Shown here: positions 35,503 to 43,726 of the stretch, piece after piece
How the letters are laid out: each line of letters opens with the position of its first letter
Numbering within the stretch: the first letter of the stretch is position 1
Origin: Brotaphodocola catenula
Lineage (GTDB): Bacteria; Bacillota; Clostridia; Lachnospirales; Lachnospiraceae
Direction of reading: 5' to 3'
NCBI GenBank assembly: GCA_020686985.1
Contig: JAJEPU010000008.1
Coordinates: 30,118-94,117, forward strand
Length of the DNA: 64,000 bases
Position numbers and translations under genes: made by a program
Notes under the pieces: model-generated
Told to the model about the DNA's origin: nothing
What the model saw: only the letters and a program-made list of their open reading frames with translations
Database searches by the model: none

Positions 35503-36144
35503 TCACGAGTCAGACAACTGAGAGATTGGAATGTACCGAGGCTGGCTCGCATACTTTGTATTCGTATAGGAAGAATCCTTTGATTTCTTCCTCGCCAGCT
35601 TCGGACTTTTTTGTTTTACCGTCAATGGACGATCCCTTTCAACCATCTGATACAGAAGCTCTCGCCCGCGCATCAATCTCATTCTGCATGCAGCCTCTGA
35701 AATATTCATCATCTCGCTGATTTCCCGTATACTTATTCCCTGCAATGTATACATGATAATGATCGACGACCACTCTTTCTTCATCGTTTTCAAACCAGCT
35801 GCCGTAGCCTTGCATGCCTGAAGCTCCATCACAATGCTCAACGGATCTTGCCCCACTTTATTTCCGAAACTGATATTTCTCAATTCAGTCGGGTCCATAT
35901 ACTCAACCGGACGTCTGTTACGGCTTCTGTAATAATCCCTGCACTTGTTCGTAAGAATTTTTGCCAGATAATAACGGACTTTTCTATCATCCCACGTGAG
36001 CGGGTAGTGACCATAATATGCAAAAAAGGTCTCCTGCACAATATCCTCAATTTCATCTTTCGGAATTCTGTTTTTCTTAGCAATCCATTTGAGCAGTTTC
36101 AGATTCTTCTGATAAATGGACAGGAAACGTTCATCTGAAGACAT
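35503..36144 (-). CDS. ECF-type RNA polymerase sigma factor
   Basis: A 213-residue sigma-70 family protein. Region 2 is seen in LLKWIAKKNRIPKDEIEDIV, QETFFAYYGHYPLTWDDR and YYLAKILTNKCRDYYRSRN; region 4 in KKEWSSIIIMYTLQGISIRE and ISEMMNISEAACRMRLMRGR. A basic tail of about 40 residues (KQKSPKLARKKSKDSS) is extra. The ATG at 36144 has GGGAGGGATT upstream. The DUF4367 membrane gene at 32535 is a candidate anti-sigma partner. Confidence 0.88.
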   Translation of the reverse strand: MSSDERFLSIYQKNLKLLKWIAKKNRIPKDEIEDIVQETFFAYYGHYPLTWDDRKVRYYLAKILTNKCRDYYRSRNRRPVEYMDPTELRNISFGNKVGQDPLSIVMELQACKATAAGLKTMKKEWSSIIIMYTLQGISIREISEMMNISEAACRMRLMRGRELLYQMVERDRPLTVKQKSPKLARKKSKDSSYTNTKYASQPRYIPISQLSDS

Positions 36145-36218
36145 TATAATCCCTCCCGTTTTCTTTTGTGTGGCGGAATCTTTAGAGCTCACCTCGATTC
36201 GCAAAACCGAAGTGTTTC

Positions 36219-36635
36219 CTAAAATGCTTTCTTCAAAATCTCTGCTGTTTCCGCTAACTCCTTCTGATCTGCCTCACCCGGATTCCATGCGACCATCTCC
36301 GGTCCGCCCTCATAGCGAGGAATCACATGCACATGAAGATGAAATACCGTCTGACCAGCGCTTGTTCCATTGTTCTGAACCACATTGAATCCGCTTGCAC
36401 CCAGTCCCGCCTTCATTGCGCTTCCGATCTTTCCGGCGAGCGGAAGAATCTTCGTCGTAACCGCCGGATCTGCCTCGCACAGATCTTTATAGTGGTTCTT
36501 CGGAAGAATCAGGGAATGACCCTTTGATGCCGGTCCCAGATCGAGAATCACACGAAAATCATCATCCTCATAAACCGTTGCCGACGGAATCTCGCCATTT
36601 GCAATCTTACAAAAAATACAATTCTCATCCTTCAT
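36219..36635 (-). CDS. HIT family hydrolase
   Basis: A 138-residue histidine-triad protein: ENCIFCKIANGEIPSATVY, DLGPASKGHSLILPKNHY and the catalytic HLHVHVIP triad. HIT proteins hydrolyse nucleotide-phosphoramidates or dinucleoside polyphosphates such as Ap4A. The N-terminal C-x2-C and His residues may hold zinc, as in many Firmicutes HIT proteins. Start choice is between ATG at 36641 and 36635; GGAG fits both. It lies between rhomboid and sigma genes with gaps near 75 bases. Confidence 0.94.
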   Translation of the reverse strand: MKDENCIFCKIANGEIPSATVYEDDDFRVILDLGPASKGHSLILPKNHYKDLCEADPAVTTKILPLAGKIGSAMKAGLGASGFNVVQNNGTSAGQTVFHLHVHVIPRYEGGPEMVAWNPGEADQKELAETAEILKKAF

Positions 36636-36712
36636 AATCATTTTTCTCCATTATCCTATATTCTATTGTTTATGTTTTTTTACTTGTTATTTTTTACTTC
36701 TTCTGTACTTCT

Positions 36713-37345
36713 TTAATTTTCATCCCCTGTATCAATGATTTCTTTCCCACTTCTCTGTTTCCGATAAAAAAGAAATCCCAGCAAAATTCCGATGATGAGA
36801 CCGGAAACGTGAGCGACATTGTCGACTCCCGTGCTGGTGTATCCAAAATACAAGGAAAACAAGATCGTCACGACAAGCTGTCTGGAACTCAAATCCTCTA
36901 AATGTCCACGATTTCTCGCAACCACATACAGAAGACCACCGATCACACCGAAAATTGCCCCCGATGCGCCGGCTCCGACATACTGCTGTGCATCATTCAT
37001 ATGAATCATCATGGATGCAAGATTCGATCCGATTCCGCAGAGCAGATAAAAAATCAAATATCGAATCGTTCCAAGTGTACGCTCCAAATGATCCCCGAGA
37101 ACGAATAAAACCAACATATTATTCACAAGATGCTCAATTCCAAAATGCATGAACATCGCTGTGATCAGTCGGTAATATTCCTGATTCTCCAGAATAAGTG
37201 GCGTGTACATTGCACCATGTTCCAGCATAAAACGCACATCTTCGCTTGAACCTGCAATTTCCAGATACAGAAAACAGAGAATATTGACGGCAATCAATGC
37301 ACTTGTCATCCAAGCCCGTCTGGGAGCGCGCTCATATTCTTTCAT
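36713..37345 (-). CDS. Rhomboid family intramembrane serine protease
   Basis: A 210-residue protein with about six membrane segments. The catalytic Ser is in GAGASGAIFGVIGG and the His in VDNVAHVSGLIIG; the structural motifs ITAMFMHFGIEHLVNNML and LERTLGTIRYL are also present. Rhomboids cut transmembrane proteins within the bilayer. GGGAGCAATCAG precedes the ATG. A good promoter (37397-37425) lies 50 bases upstream, and transcription may continue into HIT and sigma. The substrate is unknown. Confidence 0.93.
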   Translation of the reverse strand: MKEYERAPRRAWMTSALIAVNILCFLYLEIAGSSEDVRFMLEHGAMYTPLILENQEYYRLITAMFMHFGIEHLVNNMLVLFVLGDHLERTLGTIRYLIFYLLCGIGSNLASMMIHMNDAQQYVGAGASGAIFGVIGGLLYVVARNRGHLEDLSSRQLVVTILFSLYFGYTSTGVDNVAHVSGLIIGILLGFLFYRKQRSGKEIIDTGDEN

Positions 37346-37396
37346 CTGATTGCTCCCTTCGATGTCCTAAAATTCTGAATTCAATATTCTGAAGAT

Positions 37397-37425
37397 ATTT
37401 TAACATGAATAATTTTCTTTGTTAA
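37397..37425 (-). promoter_or_regulatory. Promoter of the rhomboid-HIT-sigma unit
   Basis: On the minus strand TTAACA and TAAAAT are separated by 17 bases, about 50 bases before the rhomboid start codon. Confidence 0.6.
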
Positions 37426-37654
37426 GTCCTTTTCTTGTAATTTGCGTTTTTATTCATACTTTTCAAACTATATTCAAGTCAATTTCCCTATTTTCTCTAT
37501 TTTGTCTCACTTTTTGAGCTTTTCTGCCCACACGATTCGCCCCTGCATATCTAAGAAAATTAGTCTCTTCATTTCTCTCACTGTACCCAATTCTTCTACA
37601 TTCTTCTACGAAACAAAATATTCTATAAAACAAAATATTCCACAAAACAAAAAC

Positions 37655-37701
37655 GCTGACATGCGTATCAAATTCATGATACACACATCAGCATTTTTTT
37701 A
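37655..37701. terminator. Terminator-like hairpin in the panE-rhomboid gap
   Basis: GCTGACATGCGTATCA pairs with TGATACACACATCAGC and is followed by T residues on the plus strand and TTTTTG on the minus strand. The rest of 37426-37654 is AT-rich with a repeated AAACAAAATATTC and no convincing gene. Confidence 0.7.
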
Positions 37702-37762
37702 CTTCGTTTATCTTTCTTCATTCATCTTTTTATTTTCTTAGCAGATTTTCTAAACATACATG

Positions 37763-37904
37763 CTATAAATGAGCAAATTCCGAAAAGTGCATAAAATTTT
37801 CAATGTATTGTGCGCATGTCACGGATACTGATTCTGTTTAATATTCTTTATGTCTGCATATAACGGATTTGACTGTGCAGTTTTTCAAATCTGCTCATTT
37901 ATAG
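37763..37904. mobile_element. MITE-like element (142 bp with terminal inverted repeats)
   Basis: The ends CTATAAATGAGCA and TGCTCATTTATAG match perfectly over 13 bp and continue with a few mismatches to about 28 bp (GAAAAgTGCA against GAAAAACTGCA). The inside is AT-rich and has no open frame of note. A TA target duplication is possible. It lies just past the panE-like stop codon. A long hairpin terminator is the alternative. Confidence 0.5.
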
Positions 37905-37908
37905 TTTC

Positions 37909-38823
37909 TTATTTATTTCTGCCTTCCATCGCATGAACCATGCGAACGATGAAGGAATGACCCGGAACTTCTACTCCGTACTTCTCTGCTGCGCGCACAA
38001 CCGCACCGCTGATCGTGTCGACCTCAGTCTTTCTTCCGTCACGAAGATCAGCGCGAATGGATGTGCATCCGTTCGGATTGTTTACAGATGTCAGACGCAC
38101 TTTCTCGCGCATTTTGTCCTCGTCAAAAGTCAAACCTGCTGCCTTTGCAGTCATAGCCGTCTCGTGAATCAGCTGACAGCAAAGATTCCATGCATACTCA
38201 TTTTCTGTAATGTATCCCATATCTACCTGTAAAACTCCGGTCAATGCACTCAGAGAAACATTCGTAAAGAGCTTGTCCCAGATCAACTGCTGGATGTTGT
38301 CGTGGATTTTCACATGGAATCCGCAGGCATCAAATGCTTCTTTTAATTTCGGAAGGAAACCTTCCTGATCTTCTGCCAGCATTCCGACATTCGTCACACC
38401 GGCTCCGCCGTGACGCACATGTCCAACACCGAGAACAGCTCCGTTATCCTCAGTTGTTCCGATGATGATGTGATCCTCTGCTACGAACTCCTTCAGAAGA
38501 TCCTCATGACCTGCACCGTTCTGAAGTGTCATCAGACGAGTGTTCGGTCCGATCAAAGCACGGTTGCCTTCAAGAGCAGATCTCGAAAACAGTGCCTTTA
38601 CAAAAAGGATTACCAGATCTGCCGGCTTCTCCTCCTTGGTGTTTGTAACTGCTGATGGATGATACACATTCGTGGTATCATTTTCAACAATGCTCAGTCC
38701 TTCGTCGGTAATCTTCTTTACTACCGCCTCATTCGTGTCAACAAGTACAACCTCATTATGCTGGGAAAGATGGCCACCATAAATAGAGCCCATTGCCCCC
38801 GCACCGATTACGGCAATTCGCAT
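37909..38823 (-). CDS. Ketopantoate reductase family protein (PanE/ApbA-like)
   Basis: A 304-residue NADP-dependent reductase. The Rossmann start is MRIAVIGAGAMGSIYGGHLS. The catalytic Lys lies in LIWDKLFTNVSLSALTGVL, and the Asn/Ser substrate residues in NPNGCTSIRADLRDGRKTEV and DTISGAVV. PanE itself makes pantoate for coenzyme A, but many paralogs act on other 2-keto acids. Here the gene follows a cyclase-family hydrolase gene and a divergent GntR regulator, which suggests a catabolic operon rather than CoA synthesis. The ATG at 38823 has ACAGGAGACG upstream. Confidence 0.88.
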   Translation of the reverse strand: MRIAVIGAGAMGSIYGGHLSQHNEVVLVDTNEAVVKKITDEGLSIVENDTTNVYHPSAVTNTKEEKPADLVILFVKALFSRSALEGNRALIGPNTRLMTLQNGAGHEDLLKEFVAEDHIIIGTTEDNGAVLGVGHVRHGGAGVTNVGMLAEDQEGFLPKLKEAFDACGFHVKIHDNIQQLIWDKLFTNVSLSALTGVLQVDMGYITENEYAWNLCCQLIHETAMTAKAAGLTFDEDKMREKVRLTSVNNPNGCTSIRADLRDGRKTEVDTISGAVVRAAEKYGVEVPGHSFIVRMVHAMEGRNK

Positions 38824-38984
38824 ATCGTCGTCTCCTGTCTGAATGGGACCCGCCACATCCCAGATCTGACTCCGGTCTGTGGCAGATCTGTTTTTTGTTG
38901 CAAGTTTGGGTTCGATTTTAACTTTCGATCTGACCTGATCTGAACTTAATAATTTCTATTCTTTCTCTTTCGATTTCAACTCAA

Positions 38985-39671
38985 TTATTCAGAGAACTCT
39001 GCCAGTCCCTCGATTGCGTAAGCGCGAACCGGGCTGGAATCCAGTCCCTTGATCGGAAGCGGAGAATAGCTCATGAAGAACACATCAGACTTCAACTGCT
39101 CAAGGTTTCTTAAAACCTCAAGGAATACGATATTCTCTGCCATCAGAATGTCATGGAATGGCTTTACATCCTCGTTGCAGTTCTCGATGGAAACGCCATC
39201 ACCGAAACCAACTGCCTTTACCTTGTGCTCCTTGAACCAGTTTGCACTCTCCTCACCAACCAGAAGTCTCTGATCCTTGTCGGTGTTGGTATCCGGGGTA
39301 AACGGATACAGCTTGTAGGAAGAATCGATGATCACGATGTCGCCTTCCTTTACCTTCTTAGCCTCACGATCCAGATCAGCAGCGGTGATGTGACCACGCT
39401 TTGCAACGGTCTCCTTGAAGTCTACATAAACTGCACGGCCAAGGAAGGTGGACAGCGGAAGATCTGCTACGGACGGCCAGTTGTCATCGTGATGATACGG
39501 GCACTCGCAGTGGGTTCCCAGATGGCTCATCAGATCCATGTTGGTGTGGAAATCCGGGATAGCACCACCGGTATTGAAGCGGAACAGATGGCATCTTCTG
39601 CTCTCAGTAGCCGGATCGATGATCTTGGATAAGTCAATCAGTCTCAGTTTGCCCATTTCGTAAACACACAT
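38985..39671 (-). CDS. Cyclase family protein (kynurenine formamidase-like metal hydrolase)
   Basis: A 228-residue protein of the cyclase/KynB family. The N-terminal motif LRLIDLSKIIDP, the metal site MSHLGTHCECPYHHD (H-x-G-T-H) and GVSIENCNEDVKPFHDILM are visible. Members hydrolyse amides, such as N-formylkynurenine and isatin, or related cyclic compounds; the substrate here is unknown. TTTAAGGAGG precedes the ATG. It is upstream of the panE-like gene by 160 bases and divergent from a GntR regulator, with a palindromic site in the gap. Confidence 0.87.
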   Translation of the reverse strand: MCVYEMGKLRLIDLSKIIDPATESRRCHLFRFNTGGAIPDFHTNMDLMSHLGTHCECPYHHDDNWPSVADLPLSTFLGRAVYVDFKETVAKRGHITAADLDREAKKVKEGDIVIIDSSYKLYPFTPDTNTDKDQRLLVGEESANWFKEHKVKAVGFGDGVSIENCNEDVKPFHDILMAENIVFLEVLRNLEQLKSDVFFMSYSPLPIKGLDSSPVRAYAIEGLAEFSE

Positions 39672-39842
39672 TTTTGTATCCTCCTTAAACTTTAAATGAT
39701 TTAGGTTTACATATTATTTATAACGTGTCTTTTCTGTCTTTACAACTTCTTTACATCGTGTTACAAGATGTCTTTTCTTGTATTTTCTCTGTAACTTGTT
39801 CAGAACCCCTGATAAATTTTTTTCTCATTTCGTTCATTCTGT

Positions 39843-39868
39843 GTACCAGTATACCGGTATATCGGTAC
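39843..39868. promoter_or_regulatory. Candidate operator of the divergent GntR regulator
   Basis: GTACCAG-TATACCGGTATA-TCGGTAC: the 12-bp centre is a perfect palindrome and the flanks match at five of seven positions. It lies about 170 bases upstream of the cyclase gene. Binding by the FCD-type GntR protein at 40359 is inferred from position. Confidence 0.55.
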
Positions 39869-39978
39869 GCTGTCAAGATGGCGTTGACCTGCATTTTAGA
39901 CAAAATCTTCACAATTCTTTTGTGCAGCTTTGACAGCAACCGTGTGAAATGTTCTGTTTTTTTCAGAGCTTCCTCTAG

Positions 39979-40138
39979 CGTGCACACGAACTTTCTTTGT
40001 TACTGTTCACACATTGCGTAAACAGCAACGGATTTTGCCGATGCTTCGCATTCCAAATCGGCAAAATCTGCTACCACCACTGTATCATACGGCATTTTCA
40101 GTTCAGAAAATGCCTACCCGTGCACATGAACTTTCTTT
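39979..40138. repeat. Structured block flanked by 20-bp direct repeats
   Basis: CGTGCACACGAACTTTCTTT at 39979 and the same with one change at 40119 enclose 120 bases holding three hairpins: a GTTAC-type one (40000-40030), GATTTTGCCGAT with ATCGGCAAAATC (40031-40068), and GGCATTTTCagttcaGAAAATGCC (40091-40114). It reads like an inserted non-coding element or a small structured RNA. Confidence 0.5.
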
Positions 40139-40164
40139 AATCTAACGCGGAATTGGGAATTTTC

Positions 40165-40194
40165 TTGACATACTTGCCTGATCTGTTTTAAGAT
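40165..40194 (+). promoter_or_regulatory. Promoter of the GntR regulator
   Basis: TTGACA and TAAGAT on the plus strand, separated by 18 bases, about 165 bases before the start codon. An AT-rich stretch with repeated AATCAAA/AATTAATC follows. Confidence 0.6.
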
Positions 40195-40358
40195 AGCTTT
40201 ATAACGTCAAAAATAGAGATAAAATCAAATCAAAATTAATCCGTATTAATCAAACCTAATCAGAATTAATCAGACTTGTTTAAAGATTTTTATAAAAATT
40301 TTTTTTATAGAACTATAAAAAAGTGACGAATAACATATATAAGGATTGACTGTTCATT

Positions 40359-41024
40359 ATGAAAACGAAAAGTTTCCTGCAAATGCAGGCCTATGATTGC
40401 ATCAAAAACAGTATTCTGAACGGAGAATTAGAGCCCGGTCAGCTGTATTCCGAAACAAAACTGTCTGCCGAAATCGGCATTTCCAGAACACCAATGAGAG
40501 AAGCGCTTCAATGTCTGAGCCAGGACGGCTATATTTCCATCATTCCAAGCAAGGGCTTCATGATCCGACAGTTAAATGAAAAGGATATGAAAGCCAGCAT
40601 CGAAGTCCGCTGTGCCATCGAGGGCTTCTGCACCACAGTCATTGCGTCCCAGATCAACACCCCTGCGGGCAAACATCTCTTATCTGACCTTGAGCGCACA
40701 CTCAAGGATATGGATGAGGCACTCAGCGACAACAATCTGGAACAGTTCATCTACTACGACCACCAGTTCCATCTGCTTCTGGTTAATTACCTTCACAACG
40801 ATGAATTCAACCAGATTTTCCAGCGCCTGCTCTATCTGATCCAGCTGACTTCTCAGGATGCCCTCTCCACAAAGGGACGTATTCAGGGAACAGTCGACGA
40901 GCATCTCGCCTACTTCGATGCGTTGAAATCCGGAGATGGTCAGAAAGCCTATGAGATCATGATCCACCATCTGACGATGCCTCTCGAAGTTCACAAAAGT
41001 ATTGCTGCGCAGAAAAACAAATAG
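40359..41024 (+). CDS. GntR family transcriptional regulator (FCD domain)
   Basis: A 221-residue regulator. The winged helix-turn-helix is SILNGELEPGQLYSETKLS, AEIGISRTPMREALQCLSQD and GYISIIPSKGFMIRQL. The C-terminal all-helical FCD domain shows metal- or ligand-site residues in YYDHQFHLLLVNYLHND, VDEHLAYFDAL and IMIHHLTMPLE. It is divergent from the cyclase/panE-like genes and probably represses them until a carboxylate-type ligand binds. Its terminator overlaps the end of the convergent exonuclease gene. Confidence 0.92.
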   Translation: MKTKSFLQMQAYDCIKNSILNGELEPGQLYSETKLSAEIGISRTPMREALQCLSQDGYISIIPSKGFMIRQLNEKDMKASIEVRCAIEGFCTTVIASQINTPAGKHLLSDLERTLKDMDEALSDNNLEQFIYYDHQFHLLLVNYLHNDEFNQIFQRLLYLIQLTSQDALSTKGRIQGTVDEHLAYFDALKSGDGQKAYEIMIHHLTMPLEVHKSIAAQKNK

Positions 41025-41043
41025 GAAACAGACAGATAAAAAA

Positions 41044-41079
41044 GGAAATCCGGATTCTCATCCGAATTTCCTTTTTTTT
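41044..41079. terminator. Terminator of the GntR gene, overlapping the exonuclease 3' end
   Basis: GGAAATCCGGAT pairs with ATCCGAATTTCC and is followed by eight T residues on the plus strand. The right arm and T-run are also the last codons (KKRKFG) of the convergent gene. Confidence 0.85.
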
Positions 41080-42227
41080 GACGAAGCTCTGCGCTTTTTC
41101 CCATTATAGTTTCCACTGCGGGTTTTATGATTTGTCCCTGCTTCCGCAGAGTTTGTATTTGTCTTCCCAGAATTCTTATAAGCCGTAGAAATTGCACAGG
41201 CGACCGAAGTGGCATTCTCCGATACCCGATAAATTCCCTGTTCAAATTCCTTTTCCTTCTTTTTTTTCGCGCGGTTGCGCTTCGCCCGCTTTTTTCTCAT
41301 CTCATCACGGCGCTGACCGATCAGCTCTGCCCCTGCCTCATCCGTCAACTTTAACGTCTTGATCACAAAGACCTGCTCCTCTTCGGATTTCTTGTCCGCT
41401 TTCTTCATGCGGATCTTTCCTTTCAGATATCCGTGTTCCGGGCAGATCGCAAGCGCAAAATATGTCTTCTGGTTTGCTGTAAACCAGCGAATCTTCTTGC
41501 GCAGTGCACGTCCACAGGCGTAACAGTTCATCGCCGTCACCGTCTTGTCTTTCATCGCATCTTCCTTTGAGGAAAATACGCGGGAGACGTACTTGAAATA
41601 TCCCGGAAACGTCATGCGGATCTCTTCGCTCCGATCTTCTGGAAGCCGGTGATAATCCACCGAATAAAATGCATTCCATTTCTCCCAGTCGAGTGTTTTC
41701 ATCACCTGGGCCGTGTACCAGGCATCGTCCATTGCACGGTGAAACGGTCTCTCTTTTGCAATCTTTGACTCCTCGACCGCCGTATCAAGCGAAATCCGCT
41801 TTCCGTCGCCGACTGCAAGTCCATATAACTTCTGAACATCGAAGAACAGCAGCGGTTTCGGAAATGGATTTTCCATCCGGTAAAAATCCAAGTTTCTCTG
41901 AAGCTCTGTCAGATCCATTGATCCCCAGGTGCAGAATACGGCATCCGGTCCACACCAATCAAAAAATTCTCTTGAAGCATCCACAAAATCCATTCCGTTT
42001 TCCTGAAGCTCTTCCATCTCCACATGAGTCACTTCCTGGATCATCCAGTGCATCTTCGTATAAACCTGTGGACGAATCAGTCGGCAGAACTGATCCGTCA
42101 TCTCAAACTTATCATTTAATTTTACTGCGCCGATCTCAAAAATCTCAAAAGGGAGCTGGTCTGCCACCTCTTCCTTTCCGCGCGAGCCCTGGTTCCATTC
42201 CAGGTCAAAAACAATATATTCTCTCAT
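41058..42227 (-). CDS. DEDD-family 3'-5' exonuclease (KapD/ExoIII type)
   Basis: A 389-residue protein. The N-terminal nuclease domain has EYIVFDLEWNQG (ExoI D-x-E), FCTWGSMDLTELQRNL (ExoII Asp) and RPFHRAMDDAWYTAQVM (ExoIII H-x4-D). Residues about 215-265 hold a C-x2-C...C zinc-like segment (NCYACGRALRKK, LAICPEHGYLK). The C-terminus is very basic (KKRAKRNRAKKKKEKEFE) and probably binds nucleic acid. It is likely involved in RNA or DNA trimming. It follows the alanyl-tRNA editing gene by 24 bases, so the two are cotranscribed. Confidence 0.87.
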   Translation of the reverse strand: MREYIVFDLEWNQGSRGKEEVADQLPFEIFEIGAVKLNDKFEMTDQFCRLIRPQVYTKMHWMIQEVTHVEMEELQENGMDFVDASREFFDWCGPDAVFCTWGSMDLTELQRNLDFYRMENPFPKPLLFFDVQKLYGLAVGDGKRISLDTAVEESKIAKERPFHRAMDDAWYTAQVMKTLDWEKWNAFYSVDYHRLPEDRSEEIRMTFPGYFKYVSRVFSSKEDAMKDKTVTAMNCYACGRALRKKIRWFTANQKTYFALAICPEHGYLKGKIRMKKADKKSEEEQVFVIKTLKLTDEAGAELIGQRRDEMRKKRAKRNRAKKKKEKEFEQGIYRVSENATSVACAISTAYKNSGKTNTNSAEAGTNHKTRSGNYNGKKRRASSKKRKFG

Positions 42228-42251
42228 AATATCAAGATTCTATCACAGATT

Positions 42252-43439
42252 TTACTTTTTGCACAGATATAACCGAATTGCTTCCTCAGAAAGCTGATCG
42301 CCTGGCTGAAGCGTTCCCTGTACCATCTCCGGTTTTCCACCGCCTTTTCCCGGAAATACACTGTGAAATTCTTTCATAAATTCTTTGAGGTTGATGCTCT
42401 GGCTTCCCAATGTGTACTGGTATCCCTTCTCCTCATTTCCAAGGAAAAGCGCACAGATTCCACTACATTTGCGCATACCGGAATCGACAAACTTTCTTCC
42501 GGCATTCTTATCCATCTCCTCCTCAAACAGGATGCAATTCTCTGCTCCCTCCGGGATCTCCGCAAGTTTCTGCTCCATATAACGGTTCTGCATCCGCATC
42601 ACCTTGTCTTTCCAGCTCAAGGATTCTGCCTGAAGACGACGCACGGCATCTGCGACCTCATCCGGTTTTGCAGACAGCAGTCTGGAAATCTCGCGGACAC
42701 TGTCCTCCTTCTTCTGGTAATCCTGCAAAGCACGGAATCCGCACACCATCGTGACTCTCATACCGCCCTTATATTTTACAGCATCCACAAGTTTGATCAG
42801 ACCGATCTCGCCAGTCTTTGTCACATGGGGAGCACAGCAGGCACACACATCATATCCCGGAACCGTTACAATTCTCACCTGACCTGCAATCTCCTTCTTG
42901 CTTCGGTAATCCATCTCGGCAAGTTCTTCTTTTGTCGGGTAAGTTACGACGATCTCAATATTCTCTGCAACTGCCTGGTTTGCCTCAAGCTCTACCATGC
43001 GAAGATCCTCTGCACTGAGCATGCCGTCAAAATCCATCGTCACGAGTTCTTTTCCGAGATGAAAGCCGACATTGTCATAGCCGAAATGACGGTGAACCAG
43101 ACCAGAGACAATGTGCTCGCCCGTATGCTGTTGCATCTTGGAGAACCGCTCCTCAAAATCAATCTCGCCCTTCACTTCTGTGCCAACCTCAATTGGCTGT
43201 TTCATGTAATGGAAAACCACGTTGTTTTTCTCTTTTACATCGACTACTTCCATGCCATTTATTTTGCCGGAATCCGCGTACTGTCCGCCACCTTCCGGAA
43301 AGAATGCTGTGCGATCCAAAACAACCGCATGGCACTCCTTTTTCTCATCCCACTCACAGGAAACCACATGGGCGGTAAATGCACTCATATGACTGTCCTC
43401 ATAAAATAATTTTTCTGTCATTTCTGCTGTCTCTGCCAT
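42252..43439 (-). CDS. Alanyl-tRNA editing protein, AlaX-L type
   Basis: A 395-residue protein. The first domain matches the start of the AlaRS editing region (AVVLDRTAFFPEGGGQYADS). The editing core has the zinc ligands HTGEHIVSGLVH (HxxxH) and CACCAPHVTKTGEIG (CxxxH), and a C-terminal DHHA1-like domain follows (AGRKFVDSGMRKCSGICALF, FPGKGGGKPEMVQG). It removes Ser or Gly wrongly attached to tRNA-Ala. The ATG at 43439 has GAGGTG nine bases upstream. It has no synthetase core, so it acts in trans. Confidence 0.9.
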   Translation of the reverse strand: MAETAEMTEKLFYEDSHMSAFTAHVVSCEWDEKKECHAVVLDRTAFFPEGGGQYADSGKINGMEVVDVKEKNNVVFHYMKQPIEVGTEVKGEIDFEERFSKMQQHTGEHIVSGLVHRHFGYDNVGFHLGKELVTMDFDGMLSAEDLRMVELEANQAVAENIEIVVTYPTKEELAEMDYRSKKEIAGQVRIVTVPGYDVCACCAPHVTKTGEIGLIKLVDAVKYKGGMRVTMVCGFRALQDYQKKEDSVREISRLLSAKPDEVADAVRRLQAESLSWKDKVMRMQNRYMEQKLAEIPEGAENCILFEEEMDKNAGRKFVDSGMRKCSGICALFLGNEEKGYQYTLGSQSINLKEFMKEFHSVFPGKGGGKPEMVQGTLQPGDQLSEEAIRLYLCKK

Positions 43440-43726
43440 GTCCGTCACACCTCTTGCTTTCTTTTGCTTTTTCTTACGTTCTCTTACTTTTTCTTCCTGT
43501 TTATGAATCCTCTCCAGTATAGCCAAAAATGCCCCGATATTCAAGGAATCATTTTTCTGATATGTTCTGACTTATATTCTAGCTTATCTTCCGACGTATC
43601 TTCTGGTTTTCCCACACCTTCCATTTTTTGTTTTTCCGATTTTCCTGTTTTTCAACTTTCTCATTTTTCAGTTTTGCATTATACTAGGTTTTATTAAGTT
43701 TTTTATTAGATATAGGGAGATTTTTT

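Noticed and set aside
37442..37741. A 99-codon plus-strand frame before the panE-like gene
   Set aside because: Phe/Ser/Ile-rich translation of AT-rich DNA that runs across a terminator hairpin.
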